From Lineus longissimus (lineage: Eukaryota > Nemertea > Pilidiophora > Heteronemertea > Lineidae), in the NCBI RefSeq assembly GCF_910592395.1, contig NC_088318.1:13454349-13518348 (forward strand): 64,000 bases of DNA. The letters run 5' to 3'. The translations under genes were made by a program, and so were the position numbers. This document shows positions 25,384 through 60,644 of this stretch, one piece after another (the first letter of the stretch is position 1; the number at the start of each line of letters is the position of its first letter). Below the pieces are notes generated by a model. That model was given only the letters and a program-made list of their open reading frames with translations, made no database searches and was not told the origin of the DNA.

Positions 25384-26682
25384 ACCTGATTTGCATGTAA
25401 GTGTCAGAAAAGCCTATAATAATCTTGAACATACATTTGCAAGCTATTGGTGTGCTGTCTACATTAGCTTAGCAGAGCTAACGTCTCGATAACACTATTC
25501 TATTGCTTGATCAAAATAAGTTTGTGTTCAGCTAATATCACTATGTTACTGAGGTATTTAGTATTTGCTCTGCCATAAATTCATTCTGTTTGTTTGTTTA
25601 TCGATGTTGGTCCTACCTACTACTTTAACCTAGCCTGTTGCCCACACATGATTATTATGTATCATCATCTGATTGATATTGTACTTTCATATTGCGGTAA
25701 TCCCATAATTTCTTTACCTTGATAAATCTATGATACATGTTAAGGGTTCTTTCACCTGGAGGGAAGCTTATTAGTATTACTTCACTATTGCAATTTTCAA
25801 TTCTATTTACCTGAGCCACACAAAAGTACCATGTACACAAACAGCGTCGTCCTTTATGAGAGATGCAGGAGTAGAAAAAATCCATGCTGACTTGTACTTA
25901 CTGCATGGCCTCTATCGAGGGTGTTTCTGATATGTTGGCTCCTGATGGAGTTATTAGTAATCCTGATGCTTCTTAAATCGATTATCGGTATCAGACGTTT
26001 GATGTATGCTTGTATTATAACTATGTCCCCCTAATAAAGTAAAAGATAGCTTTACGTGTGGATATATCATTGTTTTCTCTAAATGTAGGCAGCAAAGGCA
26101 TTGCCCTGGTGGTTCTATAATATTGCCTTCATGCCCACAGCAAATGTTTGACTTGACAAAGTGCAAATATGACCTTCTTGCCTCGTGAGATGGCTTCGAT
26201 ACCCACTAATATGCAATGAAAACAAGGCAATTCATAAGCTTGAAAAGCTGATTGATTCCCATTCCAGAACTCAAGACAGATTATGGCTGGTTGGTTGAAA
26301 TAAGTCATGAGTTTTAGTGTCGAACAATGGCATAATTCTACCGCTCTGTTCCACTAAAAACACCTTCAAACTAGATTCCCATTGAGGTGGAGAATTCGAT
26401 CTGACTGACCAGTTTGAGCCAACCTCTCAAATCCTTTAAAAGTTTGCTATTCTGCCACGCATTCCTAAATGTTCATGACTGTTGATGCCAGACATCTCAA
26501 AATGGTTGAAGGCCATCTCAAACAGTTCAAAGATTGCAGTGGGAAAGTGCCATTTGTCGTGTTAGAAGATGTAATGTGCTTAGGCAGATTACGATCCCTC
26601 CCTTGGTACATAATTTAGAAACCTGACTTGCTCATGGTCAGTAGCTGAGGGCTTGAGCACCAGATATTTGCGAGCAGGAAGG
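25384..26682. other. 3' UTR of SPATA2-like gene and spacer
   Basis: The 3' UTR runs to about 26060 (AATAAA at 26033-26038). The remaining 600 bases show no coding exon and no clear TATA box before the next gene. Confidence 0.6.
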
Positions 26683-27691
26683 ATGTATTCTGCTTTTGTA
26701 CTTTTGGTGTTGGTTGCAGCAGTCTCTGGGGTAAGTCTGAGCTTCCCTGATGAATACCTTCGCATATTCTGTCATTTCCTGAAGGTCGCCCACTTAAGGA
26801 CTGAACATTTTTAAAATCATCGAAGCATTCGAATTTTTGGATCCTTGCTCTGATCATGTTCGTTGAGGTGGAATGCATTGACAGAGACTCGTCAGTTTGG
26901 AAGCTGCTGACCATTGTTTATTTGCGATGAAATCCAGCTTTTCGGCAAAAACAGGCATAGTTGTGACTCTGTTTTTCCTGCAGGCCAGCAGTTGCGCAAG
27001 TGATTCTGAATGCGGAGCAAATGAATGCTGTTACCAAAACTCGATGCAGCACACGTTGATGAGCAAGAGAAGGCGTGAAGCAAAAATTGTCTTCCCTAGT
27101 GGTTTATTCCTGGCAAATGGTAAACAATCTCCTTGTTTGTTACACTTATAACCCCCCCCCCATACAGGGTGAACCTTAAAAAACAATGCACAAACTTAAG
27201 GGGCTGTGATTGTTTTTGTATGATGAAGAAATTTTGTCATTTTGTTTCGGTTTCCCTTTTTGCAAACCCTTTGCTATTGTGAAAAAATTCATCTACCTTC
27301 TGCTGATAATGATACCTACTCTCTGGGCATATTTATAGGTTGTTTGCTGTGACCTTGTGACGCGACACACACAAAATGAACCTTTGTTTTGCTTATTGGA
27401 TGTTCCTATTGGTTGTACCAAGGAATGTGCGGCGGAGACAGAAAATGGAAGCAATGCCACAAATTCACAAGGAAACAGCCTATAGATACGTATCCAAAGC
27501 ACTTGTATTCCCTTATTACAGGTTATTGCAAGCCGAAAGGAGGTGAGGGAGATGACTGTTCCACCACTTGGGGTTTCGGAGGCTCATGTGGTTGTGCCGA
27601 TGGCCTTTTCTGCTCACTACACAGGATGCCAAATATTTGGGAGCCAACCAACAGACTACTTGTGATGCCCCGCTACTGCATTCGTACTTAA
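26683..27691 (+). CDS. Small secreted protein with AVIT/prokineticin-like ten-cysteine pattern
   Basis: Exons 26683-26730, 26984-27119 and 27522-27691 give 117 residues. The first exon encodes a signal peptide (MYSAFVLLVLVAAVSG). The mature part starts ASSC and shows C-x5-C-x4-CC, then C-x9-C, then C-x-C-x5-C and a last Cys (SCGCADGLFC..RYC). That is ten cysteines spaced as in the AVIT/prokineticin and Dickkopf-C colipase-like fold. The loop after CC is about 20 residues longer than in prokineticins and contains KRRR, a possible cleavage site. Family members act as secreted signalling peptides, and invertebrate relatives (astakines) act on blood cells; function here is inferred. A second acceptor at 27423 is also in phase and would insert a 33-residue segment with two more cysteines (150 residues total). 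The 27522 model is preferred because its acceptor is stronger and the ten-Cys pattern is complete. AATAAA lies at 27714-27719. Confidence 0.7.
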
Positions 27692-27899
27692 TGGTTACTG
27701 GTATTTGTAACTGAATAAAAAAATGACTGGCTGAAATTTATTTTGTTGTTTCTATTCTTGACTGCGGGGAAGTTGTATCTTCCCATTTCAATTAAAATTT
27801 ATAAAGACGTCCACAGTGGAAGAGTGTTCTTTTTTCACATTTCTTCACTTGGTCTACAATCACAATGGACACTTGAGACTTGGACAGGAACAACAAGTC

Positions 27900-28980
27900 C
27901 ATATCACATTGAGACATGGACGCAAAAGACTTTGTGACATTTGGTTGTTTCACTTTAACAGCACAGGGACAATCACATGGACACATTAGACTGTGACAGG
28001 GACAAGGTTCATGTCACATTGAGCCATGGAACACAAAGAATTGTGTTGGTTGTGTCACTCTCACAGCTGAAGCTTATGATAGGTAGAGTCACATCCAGCC
28101 CAGGCACAGGTTGTACATTCGCACTTTCACAGTCCAGGGACACCAGTAAGCCATGTTGTACCAACTATTTAGAGGATAGGTAGTGTCACATCCACCCAAG
28201 GGACAGGTTATGTCACTGTCGCAGGACATGGACACGATAAGCCATGCTGTGCACAGGTAAGGCAGAGGATAGATAGTGTCACATCTAACCCAGGGAGAGG
28301 TTGTGTCAGTCACATTACAGGGTCACCAATAAGCTATGTTGTACAGGTCAGCTAAGGCATACAAGACATACAGGGAGTGTCACATCTAACCAAGGGACAG
28401 GTTGTATCACTTTCACAGCACATGGACACAATAAGTCATGATGCATCCAGCTAAGGCAGAGACAATGGGTGATATGAATAAAGAGTAGTAAATGCTTTTA
28501 TCTAAAACTCCATGTACATTTACACTTGGCCTTTCTGTACCAAATTGAAGTAAAAGCATTTGCTAGCCTTTATTCATATCACCCAATAGCTAATAGCATG
28601 TTGTACAGGCCAGCTAAAGCATACAATATGGAGTGTCACATCCAACTTAGGGACCGGTTGAGCCATTGGCAGAGCTTAGGAACACAAGGCCATGTTGCAA
28701 CCAGCTAAAGTATAAAGCAGGTGGTGTCGCGTGCGTCCAGCTGCCCAGGGTCAGGTTGTGTCGCTGCCACTGCTGGGACACATCCACCCGAGGGTATAGA
28801 TTGTGTGGTTTCCAGCTCAAAAAGACAACACTCATGTCGTAAATAGCATAGACACAATTCCATTGTTGAATTAACCAGGTGGTTGTCTGGTGGAAAGTGG
28901 ACACAAGGATACAATATGCCATGTCCCATACTGTAGACGTCCACACTGCCATACCACAGGTACAATTGGAGAATCAAATC
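27900..28980. repeat. Degenerate tandem satellite with gtgtcacatccaaccc / gggacaggttgtgtcac phrases
   Basis: Units of roughly 70-150 bp recur, each with some of: tagtgtcacatc, aagggacaggttgt, catggacacaataagcc, atgttgtacaggccagcta, aaggcatacaa. Copies are diverged and interrupted by a short hairpin element at 28466-28585. Confidence 0.75.
28466..28585. mobile_element. 120-bp inverted-repeat (MITE-like) element
   Basis: The left arm begins TGGGTGATATGAATAAAG and continues to aaatgctttta. The right arm is its near-perfect reverse complement, taaaagcattt...ctttattcatatcaccca. It sits in the satellite block. No clear target duplication was seen. Confidence 0.7.
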
Positions 28981-29771
28981 TAGCAGGGATTACACTCTGG
29001 ACGCGGTAGATTGGCCTCATTCTTTCCCACTACAAAGAACTGCAGGGCGACGAATGAACTACCTCTGGAGTTTTAGATACAATGAGCAGTGGCCACATTC
29101 CAGGTTTTATAAGACCGACAGACGAGGCTTCTGAAATAGCTCCACCTCTCGATAACAATTTATTGGAATCAAAGGCATAACTGTTGTTCATTACGAGGTG
29201 GGTGACAATCAAGATAACGGTAGCTTGTCTTGCAGCACTGTCCAACCCTTGATCATATTGGGCCTGGAGTAGTCCATCTACTGGAAGTAGTCCATCATTT
29301 TCTTTGGAAACTACTGAAAAAAATTGTGAATGCGAAAAAATCTTTTTGATTTTTTACACTTTACTTTATTGAGTCTAAATGCATTTGGTATTACAACACT
29401 ATACCAGCACAGTATTGAACTTTGTCAAAAATAGTTCATTACTAGAAAGCTCTTCTAACATTCTGAATTTACATTTAATTTTGAATACTAGCTGCAGCTG
29501 AGGATACATGTATGCAAGTTGCTACCTCAGACCTCATTGGGATCTGAAATCCAAACACACCGACAGCCTGATGGCTAACCCACCACATGAACCTGGATGC
29601 CTTGCCATCCATATCATTCAAGCCAGTCCACAAGACATGGAAATCCATACACACATTTTATTGACACCCTTCTATTGATAAGTAGCATGTCCTAGTAGAT
29701 ATTTCGCTTTGTCTATGTAATCTGTAGTGATTGAAATGACAATACAGTATCAAATGGATGACGGTGGCCGT

Positions 29772-34987
<5,216 letters not shown>

Positions 34988-35667
34988 CTGAAAAAAAAAG
35001 ATTGGTGAAGTCAGAGGGAATCCCACACATTTTTGTTACAGATATCTAGAGAATAAGTGTGAAATATGATTGTCATCAATGTGGTACTCTGGTGGGGAAA
35101 ACACTTATTGCAAGGCTGCATGTATATTGACTACTTAGTGTATCTCGCTGTATAAAATGTACAGCACATTTTTTCTCATTTTCAGAACTTTCATTTTACT
35201 GTTTTCTTTTGTCTCAGACAGAAAGATGACGTCTTTCGATCAGCATGACAGTACACTAAAATAGATATAAGTAGTATTAACAAAGGTATAACACATTGAA
35301 ATTTGAAAAGAATTGTTTAATTCGCTGAAATAAGCAAAGTTTGAAGGCAAAATTTCACAGCACCTCCTGAATTTTCCATTTTGATTTTTGAGGAAACCCC
35401 TGTCGTGAAATCTTTGAGAATTCCCTTTCGCGACATACATAGCAATTCATTTCGCAATAATAAAAAAATATCTATCTATTGGATCTTAACTGCATATGTT
35501 CTTGAGTACATGCATGATGTTTTATATTTGATGATTACTTAAATCAAGAGATATCACTGACTTTGTGAAACTCCGCGTATGCCGGAAATGAATGACCTTG
35601 AGTTGGGGGGCCATGTGGTCGAAACAAACATTATTTTCAAGCCTTGCATAAAAGTTGCGATTGCAAC
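34988..35667. promoter_or_regulatory. Probable bidirectional promoter region, RNMT / FAM210A
   Basis: The first visible RNMT exon (minus) and the FAM210A start codon (plus) are separated by 680 bases. The missing RNMT 5' exon should lie here or beyond; I found no exon that supplies both an ATG and the required phase-1 donor. No TATA box is evident. Confidence 0.4.
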
Positions 35668-37408
35668 ATGCAGGCTCTCCGGTTCAGTCGATTTTCGTGG
35701 CCATTTGGTAAAACAAATAAGAGCAATGCACTGTCTGTCGTCGAAGCTTTTGGTAAGTGTGAAAGGGCAAGAGGAGGCATGTCGCACTCCACTGTTGATG
35801 CATTCATTCTGCTCTGTCAGTGTAGCAATGCATGCAGCGTGTCCATTGTGAGCTTGTAGTGCTAAAAATACACTGACCACCATGTCATTGTCAAATGAAT
35901 GATCTAGCATTGTTAAATTTTAATAGGGCGCCGCACCCTGTTTTCCAAAGCTGTGCCCTTTTCATTCTGTCCTGCTTTTTCAGATTATCTAGCTGAAACA
36001 CCAAATTAAATATGGTAAACTAGCAGATATGATATAACTAGGCCAGATGTGATATCTTTTTCAGGGAAATCTTTGAGATGTCAGAGGTTACAGTGTCCTT
36101 TCACCCGTTCATCCATAAGACAGTATTTCATCAGCCGTGGACAGCAGTGGCAAAGCAAACAAGTGATGAAATGTGACACAAGCCTAAAACATTCAGTTCA
36201 TGACAAATTCAAATGGACATGCTTTTATAGTGGTTTACCAAGTCACAAGCAGAGTTACTCGAACAATAGTGAAGATCGCAGTAAAAAAACTGACAAATCG
36301 TTTGAAAACTCTGAGATAACGGAAGTGACAGGTCCCGGTGGCGATAACGTTTCAATCGATGAAACGTCAAAAACATCCAAATTTCCCAATATTGAGGAAC
36401 CTTTGAATAATTATGCGACGCAAGAAAGCTCGGTGCTTGAGGAAAGGAAGGTCGCCGCAGAGTTGGAGGGGAAGGCTGTAGAAAGCAATGCCTCCATCTT
36501 CCGGCGTTTCAAAGATGCGTATAAGGAGCACGGGAAAACTTTGATAGCTGTTCATTGTGTGACGTCTGCTGTCTGGTTTGGGTCTTTCTATTATGCTGCT
36601 CGTAGGTGAGTGTGATGTGTCATGTCTGTTTCATGTCGATATAACCCAGAGTGCATTATTTATATCTGCCTTATGACTCAATATAACCCCAGACTCCATG
36701 GACAACCTTTTTAATCTGTAACTTTGGAAGGTGATGTAAGAGCCTTTTACAGATAGAAATTGGCGCTTTTGGCTCTTATGTGCATTTTGATGATTGGAAC
36801 TACATGTGCCATTATTAGATTGGATGGTGACTGGACAGTCTACAACTTTGTAATGCTGTCATTGATGACTCTGTTGGTCCTTTTAAAAATTTGTTTCTTT
36901 CTATCACAAAATACATGTAGACGGAACTGGGACTTCTTAATTGGCTCTACGAGCATGTACATGTAAGACTAGCACTACCCTTCATAATTTAAATGTTATT
37001 CTTTCATGTCTTTCTATTTTCAGTGGTATAGATGTTCACGCTCTTCTCCATGGTATTGGTTTCCCCGAAAAAGTCATAACACCTTTAGAAAACTCCCAGC
37101 TGGGCAATGTGGCGGTCATGTACATCATGTACAAGATAGCCACGCCTGCAAGATACACAGTAACCTTGGCTGGGACGAGATACGCCATCAAATATCTCAA
37201 GAAGACCGGCAGAATCAAGGAGGTTCCTGAAGGGGATAGTCTTCGGGATCTCTTTTCAGACAGCAAGGACGTTTTCTCGCAGAAAGTTGAGGAGAGGAAA
37301 GAAGAATGGGCGCAGATTGTTGAAGAAACCAAAGAACAAATCAAGACGCAGGCTGATGAAAAAAATCCATTTGGGAAGAAAAAAGAGAAACGTGATAATA
37401 AGAAATGA
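35668..37408 (+). CDS. FAM210A: FAM210A-like mitochondrial DUF1279 membrane protein
   Basis: Exons 35668-35707, 36065-36605 and 37024-37408; 321 residues. The start exon was chosen because it is short, ends TTTG|gtaaaa in phase 1, matches the phase of the next acceptor, and gives an N-terminus rich in Arg, Ser and Phe with no acidic residue (MQALRFSRFSWPFG), as expected of a mitochondrial presequence. A polar linker follows, then the DUF1279 core: FKDAYKEHGKTLIAVHCV, a hydrophobic segment ending FGSFYYAA, GIDVHALLHGIGFPEKV and VMYIMYKIATPARYTVTL, then a highly charged tail with heptad character ending in KKEKRDNKK. FAM210A is an inner mitochondrial membrane protein linked to mitochondrial translation and muscle/bone homeostasis in vertebrates. 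An ATG at 36049 overlaps the acceptor and is less likely as the start. AATAAA at 38204-38209. Confidence 0.9.
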
Positions 37409-38833
37409 ACAGGTGCTCCTTGTTCTGTATCATACCTACCAGAAATATGGCTTAGGATCAAGTCCCTGATGGCTTGTCGGCGGCTGTCTTTTAGGCAAGC
37501 TCGTTAGTATTGCGGGAGGATGGTGCCCTAAACTTGAAGTCCTGCTTAGTTGCAGGCATCAGATAGGGCCCTGATGGCTTGTTAGTGGCTGCCTTTTAGG
37601 TGCCCGAAGCTTTTGGAGTTCCACTTTAGTTTGAGGTACAGGCAGTGGACAGGACACAGGACCATGGTGTCTTCTTAGAGGCTACCTTTAAGGCAAGCTT
37701 GCTGGCTCTGCAGGAGGAAAGTGACCTAAACTCTAGAAGGCCTACTTTACTTTGAGCTGGAGGCATCGGACAGGGCCCTGATGGCTTGTTAACGGCTGCC
37801 TTGTAGGCAAGCAGTGCAGCTGTAGCAATTCTTCTGGTAAACTCCCAAGTTCAGTCCTGCCCAAGAGTTTGAGCCCCTGACCCTGTAATTGTTTTTTTTG
37901 TAGCTTTTAAAGTGCCCTGCAGATGAGATATTTCATAGTAGCTGCAGGCGATAATTATCGTGCATGACAAAAATCTGTGGTGTCTGCAACAAAAATTACC
38001 ACTGCTGTGATATGCGGTCAGTACAAAATTCAGCGATAACGCTAACAGACATCAATAATAGAGATAACGTAGGTCTTTTTCTCGCTCATGACAGTTATTG
38101 TAAGTAGCTGCAACAAAAACCTCTCGTTTGCTGGGCACTTAAAACTTGAGGTAAAGCAGTGTTATTGAGTGACAATTTGATAATCCTTGTTTTTGCTGTT
38201 GGTAATAAAAACTTTTTATGACCACATTAGTTTTCTTTTATCTTGGAAACACTGGAATAACGCTCAAGACTTTTCGTACGAATTCCTGAATGAATGACTA
38301 GCCTTTCCCACTGAGGACTCCAGCATTCTCCACCCCAAGTTTCTTGGGCCAGCTGCCTTTGTACTGTTGTATGTGGAGATGGTGTCTTTGGGGCAAACTG
38401 CCCAGTTCCATGACTGAAACTCCTGTTTTCTCTGGTTTTCCTCAATTCCATTTAGTACAATATATGTAAAAGATTTTGACACTATAGATGTTAAAACAAA
38501 TTTATTATTCATATCACAATAGTAGTGTAAATTATGTCACTCTTAAAGTATAACTAAAGATTGGCGAGCACAGACTTTGACTTACTTTGTATATTAGTCA
38601 CCTGAAAATGGTAAAATTAGCCCCTCTGCTCCTGCCTATATTCCCCCCTTTAACATCTTCATAATTGTACGAATTACATGATTATCAAAGTTTATTTAAA
38701 GTTGCCGCAACTGGGTTCGAAGTAAGGTTATGTTGACTTTGAAAATATGAAGAGAATCTCAATTTTCCAACTTTCTCATGACTTCCTCAGACTGTATGAG
38801 AATATTAGAATCTCAAACTTCTTGTGTTGCACA
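37409..38833. other. Convergent 3' region, FAM210A and RPH-like gene
   Basis: Holds the FAM210A 3' UTR with an internal diverged repeat (37455-37815) and poly(A) signal 38204-38209, then the opposing poly(A) signal of the minus-strand gene (TTTATT, 38501-38506). No coding exon was recognised. Confidence 0.6.
37455..37815. repeat. Diverged tandem repeat, about 112-bp unit, FAM210A 3' UTR
   Basis: The phrase ccctgatggcttgttagtgg with gctgccttttaggcaagc recurs about three and a half times, separated by caggaggaaagtgacctaaac-like and tttgagctggaggcatc-like words. Confidence 0.75.
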
Positions 38834-57145
<18,312 letters not shown>

Positions 57146-57690
57146 GGTGAAATTAGAACATGTCGATCAGCTGGTGTTAATTGAATGTACTAGTCCTGCA
57201 TAGCTTATTATTTAAGGTTATTTGTAGGGTCAATCAGCAGATAAGTGGGCCCACTTGCAATATTCGGGCCAGTAGGCGTACTGTTGCACAGTGCAATAGA
57301 TATTAGGCTTAGGACATCACACAGTACAAATAGGCCTACTAATCCATTACGATATTCAAATGTCAGTGAACCTTTCCACGATTTGAAAAATTCTGAAGAC
57401 CCCATAAGACAACGACAGAGGCGCACCCGGCCGCTGATAAATCAGCATGACTGAAAAAGAGTTCTTAGACACCTGGACAACTTTGGCCTACATTGAAGAA
57501 TAGAAGTTCTTGCTTTATCTTTTGGCGGCAGATGACACACGTATCTTGTAAAACACATCATGATAGATAGTGATGCAAAACAGTTTGACTTGATAAGGTG
57601 TGTGACCGGACCAGCCGTCTGGCTGATGGACATCCTATATATAGTGAACACGTTATTTGCCTCTTTATTCTATAACTAAATTCTAGAGAA
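57146..57690. promoter_or_regulatory. Divergent promoter region, RPH-like gene and Kunitz gene
   Basis: 545 bases separate the two start codons, which point away from each other. On the Kunitz side a TATA box (TATATATA, 57636-57643) lies about 50 bases before the ATG, predicting transcription from about 57667. No TATA box was seen on the other side. Confidence 0.6.
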
Positions 57691-59021
57691 ATGAAGCTCC
57701 ATATTGCTCTCCTCCTGGCGTTGGTAAGTTTGTTGTAAAATTGTTTTTCAATTAATACTTACTGTATACTCGACTCCAAGACATTCCTAATGGAAAGCAG
57801 ATTTGTCGATTTCAAAGCCACAAGTTACTCATACAAATAAATATGATAGTTTCAACATAGCATTGCAGTTCAAATCATCAACATTTTAAACTTTCAGGCC
57901 AGTCTGTCGGTAGTTTTGGCTCGAGACTGTGTAAGTATATTTTATCGTAAGCAATTTCCGACGGACTCCACCAGCTGTTCAATTTTTTACTTCATCGCAA
58001 TGTACAATGTATATGCATTTCACTTTTGGGATCCGAACAGGGGGCTGCAGCGGGGTTAAAATGGCCATCTTTGGGTGACTATGCACAGTAAGGGCATTGG
58101 GTCATGTTAGATTATAAATATATTCTTGTACAAACGTGAATAGTTTTGACGTACTGTAAGATGGGAGCGGCCAACTATTGGCGACTTTGTGTAACTTTAT
58201 CTCGCCTACTTAGCAGCTGCCTATAGTGTCCCTTTACCTTGGGTATACCGTTTCACATAAAAAAGATATAATAATGTGTGGTTGTGTTAAACGATAAATG
58301 TAACACATCTTTTTCTTGTTACAGGACAGCGAAAAAGCCTTGAAGTCCGGACCAAGTGGATGTGAGCCTGATTACTGTAAGTTACTAAATATTCCGGTTA
58401 AAAGAAGGTCTCGCCGCCCCGCAAAACTTGCTCGACCTTTGCGGATATTACAGAGGTTGCACATCAGTTACGATCCCTATCCCTCCCTTATCTTCGAGAG
58501 TGAATTGCAGTAGTCTGATGAGAGTTGGAAGAGTTTGCAACATATCTTTAACCCGCTATAGCGTGCGCGTTTGCAGATAGAGGGAAGCGGAAGTGTCGTC
58601 AAAACACGCTAACAACGTGTTCAGGTAATTAACCGGAAGTAGATTTGTCGTGGCGACGGACGCAGTGGCAAACTGCCGCTCTTAGTGGAACCAGATCGTT
58701 ACCAGTATTATCCATGGGTAAAAGCGGTAAAATCTCCATGCCTGCCCGTTCGTATGTCCATGTATACCTTCAAAGTGGTGACAGTGTCTTACAAACTGTA
58801 CAGAACAGGGCGCCAAATAATGTTTTGATTCTTCCATCTTGTCAGCATCACCCAAAATCTGCCGAATTCTGCCAGAGACGGGGCCATGCATGGCTCGCTT
58901 CGTGATGTGGGGCTTTAACAGGCTCCATGGTCAGTGTGAACAGTTTACATACGGAGGCTGCCAAGGCAACGGGAACCGTTTTGCGACCATGAAGGAATGC
59001 GAGGACAAATGTCTTATGTGA
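57691..59021 (+). CDS. Secreted single-Kunitz-domain protein (serine protease inhibitor type)
   Basis: Exons 57691-57723, 57898-57930, 58325-58376 and 58846-59021; 97 residues. A signal peptide (MKLHIALLLALASLSVVLA) is split over the first two exons. A short linker with two cysteines (RDC, SGC) precedes the Kunitz/BPTI domain, whose six cysteines are spaced exactly C-x8-C-x15-C-x7-C-x12-C-x3-C, with FTYGGCQGNGNRF as the family core. Kunitz domains insert a loop into the active site of serine proteases; some act on ion channels instead. The residue in the P1 position (after the second Cys) is Met in GPCMARF, not Lys or Arg, so trypsin is not the expected target. The two linker cysteines may pair with each other. 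TATA box at 57636-57643, AATAAA at 59032-59037. Confidence 0.9.
58165..58240. repeat. Dispersed repeat family B, copy 3 (reversed), Kunitz gene intron
   Basis: ctattggcgactttgtgtaa and gcagctgcctatagtgtccc: the second is the reverse complement of the start of copies 1 and 2. The first matches the right flank of the hAT-like element at 31640. Confidence 0.55.
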
Positions 59022-60148
59022 TTGACTCATTAATAAATTTGTGATAAAATGACTTCGGATTAGCTTTATTATTTCATTTATTTTCCCAAGCCATGACAGG
59101 ACGATTGGGGCACACATAATGAGTCACTCACTTGGATCTCGAAAGAACGAGGGGAAAATGTGACAGTGTGTAGCTCTATGTAAACCCTGTGTAACGCTTT
59201 GGTTGCTCCTCATATTTCAGTATTTCCGTATAATAATAGAGCTCGTAAGTCCATGACTTCGCAGTTGGAAGAAACCCAGAAAAACGTGTCAATATTTCAG
59301 TGTTTTCATACAGTAGGCAGCAAGAGATCACAACTTTTCAGCAGGAGAAACCGAGAAAAACGTGTCAATATCTCAGGGTTTCCACACAGTAGGCAGCTAG
59401 AAATAAAACTTGATTTTTCCAGTAGCGGGAGAATGTGTCAAGCTGTCTTTCGGCGTTTCCAATGAGAGCTGGGAAACGCTCGAATTGCACCGCCCTCAGA
59501 GATTAGAATGAATGGTGCTTGGATGGCTTGTTTCTGTGTTCCTCCACAAAAACTTCACAACTCTCCAATGAATAAGTGATAAAAAGTTTCGGTGAATTAC
59601 TCAAGCACAATTTCTATGCGAATTGCAGACATTGAACAACAAGATTGAAGAACTTGCATCTTTCCCGGAGGACCGGGATGGGGCGGACAGCTGCTTTGAA
59701 GAGACAAATGAGTAGTTAACGGTATCATTTTTATTGAGTTTATCAAGCGTTTATGCCGAGTCACATGAGTGCAGTAATTTCAGTTTAAGGTAGAGTCATT
59801 TGCAAATGTAAGACCATGTCAGTGTCAGTGCGGAAAATGTCGAAATTCAATGCCTGCGTCAATGTACGCATATACTTATTTCGCTAACTAGGGTTACAAA
59901 AATATAAAAAATCCTGTCTGGTTTTGAGGCAAAGACCAATAAAAACCGAACCTCAAAGAAATACGACCAGTATTATGGCTTCCAGAGTCCCAAACGATGC
60001 GAACATAACACTTATGAATCGGAGTATGCCGACAGACTGTAATACTTTATGTCTGTTACTATGACAAAAAACCCTTCAACATGAAGCACACGATCTTGAA
60101 GGGTTTGGAAAGCTATCGATTATCTGGCCACTTCGATAGTTTTAACAG
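59022..60148. other. Intergenic spacer with short tandem repeat
   Basis: Kunitz 3' UTR to about 59050, then spacer. At 59215-59425 a unit of about 75 bp (gaaaaacgtgtcaatat, tcagtgttttcatacagtaggcag) is repeated two and a half times. No coding exon was recognised. Confidence 0.6.
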
Positions 60149-60155
60149 TATAAAG
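60149..60155 (+). promoter_or_regulatory. TATA box of the PAN-like gene
   Basis: TATAAAG predicts transcription from about 60180. A likely 5' UTR exon ends at 60253 (cag|gtaagt) and splices to 60622 (tttttcag), which carries the start codon at 60645. Confidence 0.55.
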
Positions 60156-60644
60156 CTTCCCTGGCGTTAGTTTGGGGGTAGGCTGTTTTATAGATAGCAT
60201 TGCAATCAGAACGTTTCCCGTTCACGAAAACCAGCATCAACTGACTCCACCAGGTAAGTATATTCAGGGTTCAATTCAGGGTTTTTATGTGATCAGTGTC
60301 ACGATTTACCTCGTAAAAGTTGAGTTGTCCTTCCCAGCCAGCGTATTTCATTGCGTTTTCAATATAGAACTGTGGTTGACAAACCTCAAACCACCCCTGC
60401 TCAGCCGGCGCCAGTCATGGTGTTTCAATTTGGATTCAGTAGAGTGAATGTGAAATTGCAGAGTGCTAAACTCGTCAGGATAAATAATGTTGAGGAGCGC
60501 ATGGTATCATTGCCAATCCATGGCAGCAATATGGGATTTCAAACAGTAAGTTATAATATCCTCCCAAAGACGATTGAAGGAATTGAAAGCTGCTCATTCT
60601 ACGATACGTTTTATTTTTCAGAAATTCAAAACCTAGACCAGAGT

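Larger units (their letters stand above)
27692..29771. other. Intergenic region with degenerate satellite; no gene seen
   Basis: Between the convergent AVIT-like and RNMT genes. About 27900-28980 is a diverged tandem repeat. The RNMT poly(A) signal on the minus strand is TTTATT at 29365-29370. No coding exon was recognised. Confidence 0.6.

Noticed and set aside
34988-35030. ATG at 35028 as RNMT start, running into the first visible exon
   Set aside because: The intervening sequence ends in a long T tract and CAG, a typical acceptor, and gives residues unlike the rest of the N-terminus. It cannot be fully excluded without cDNA.
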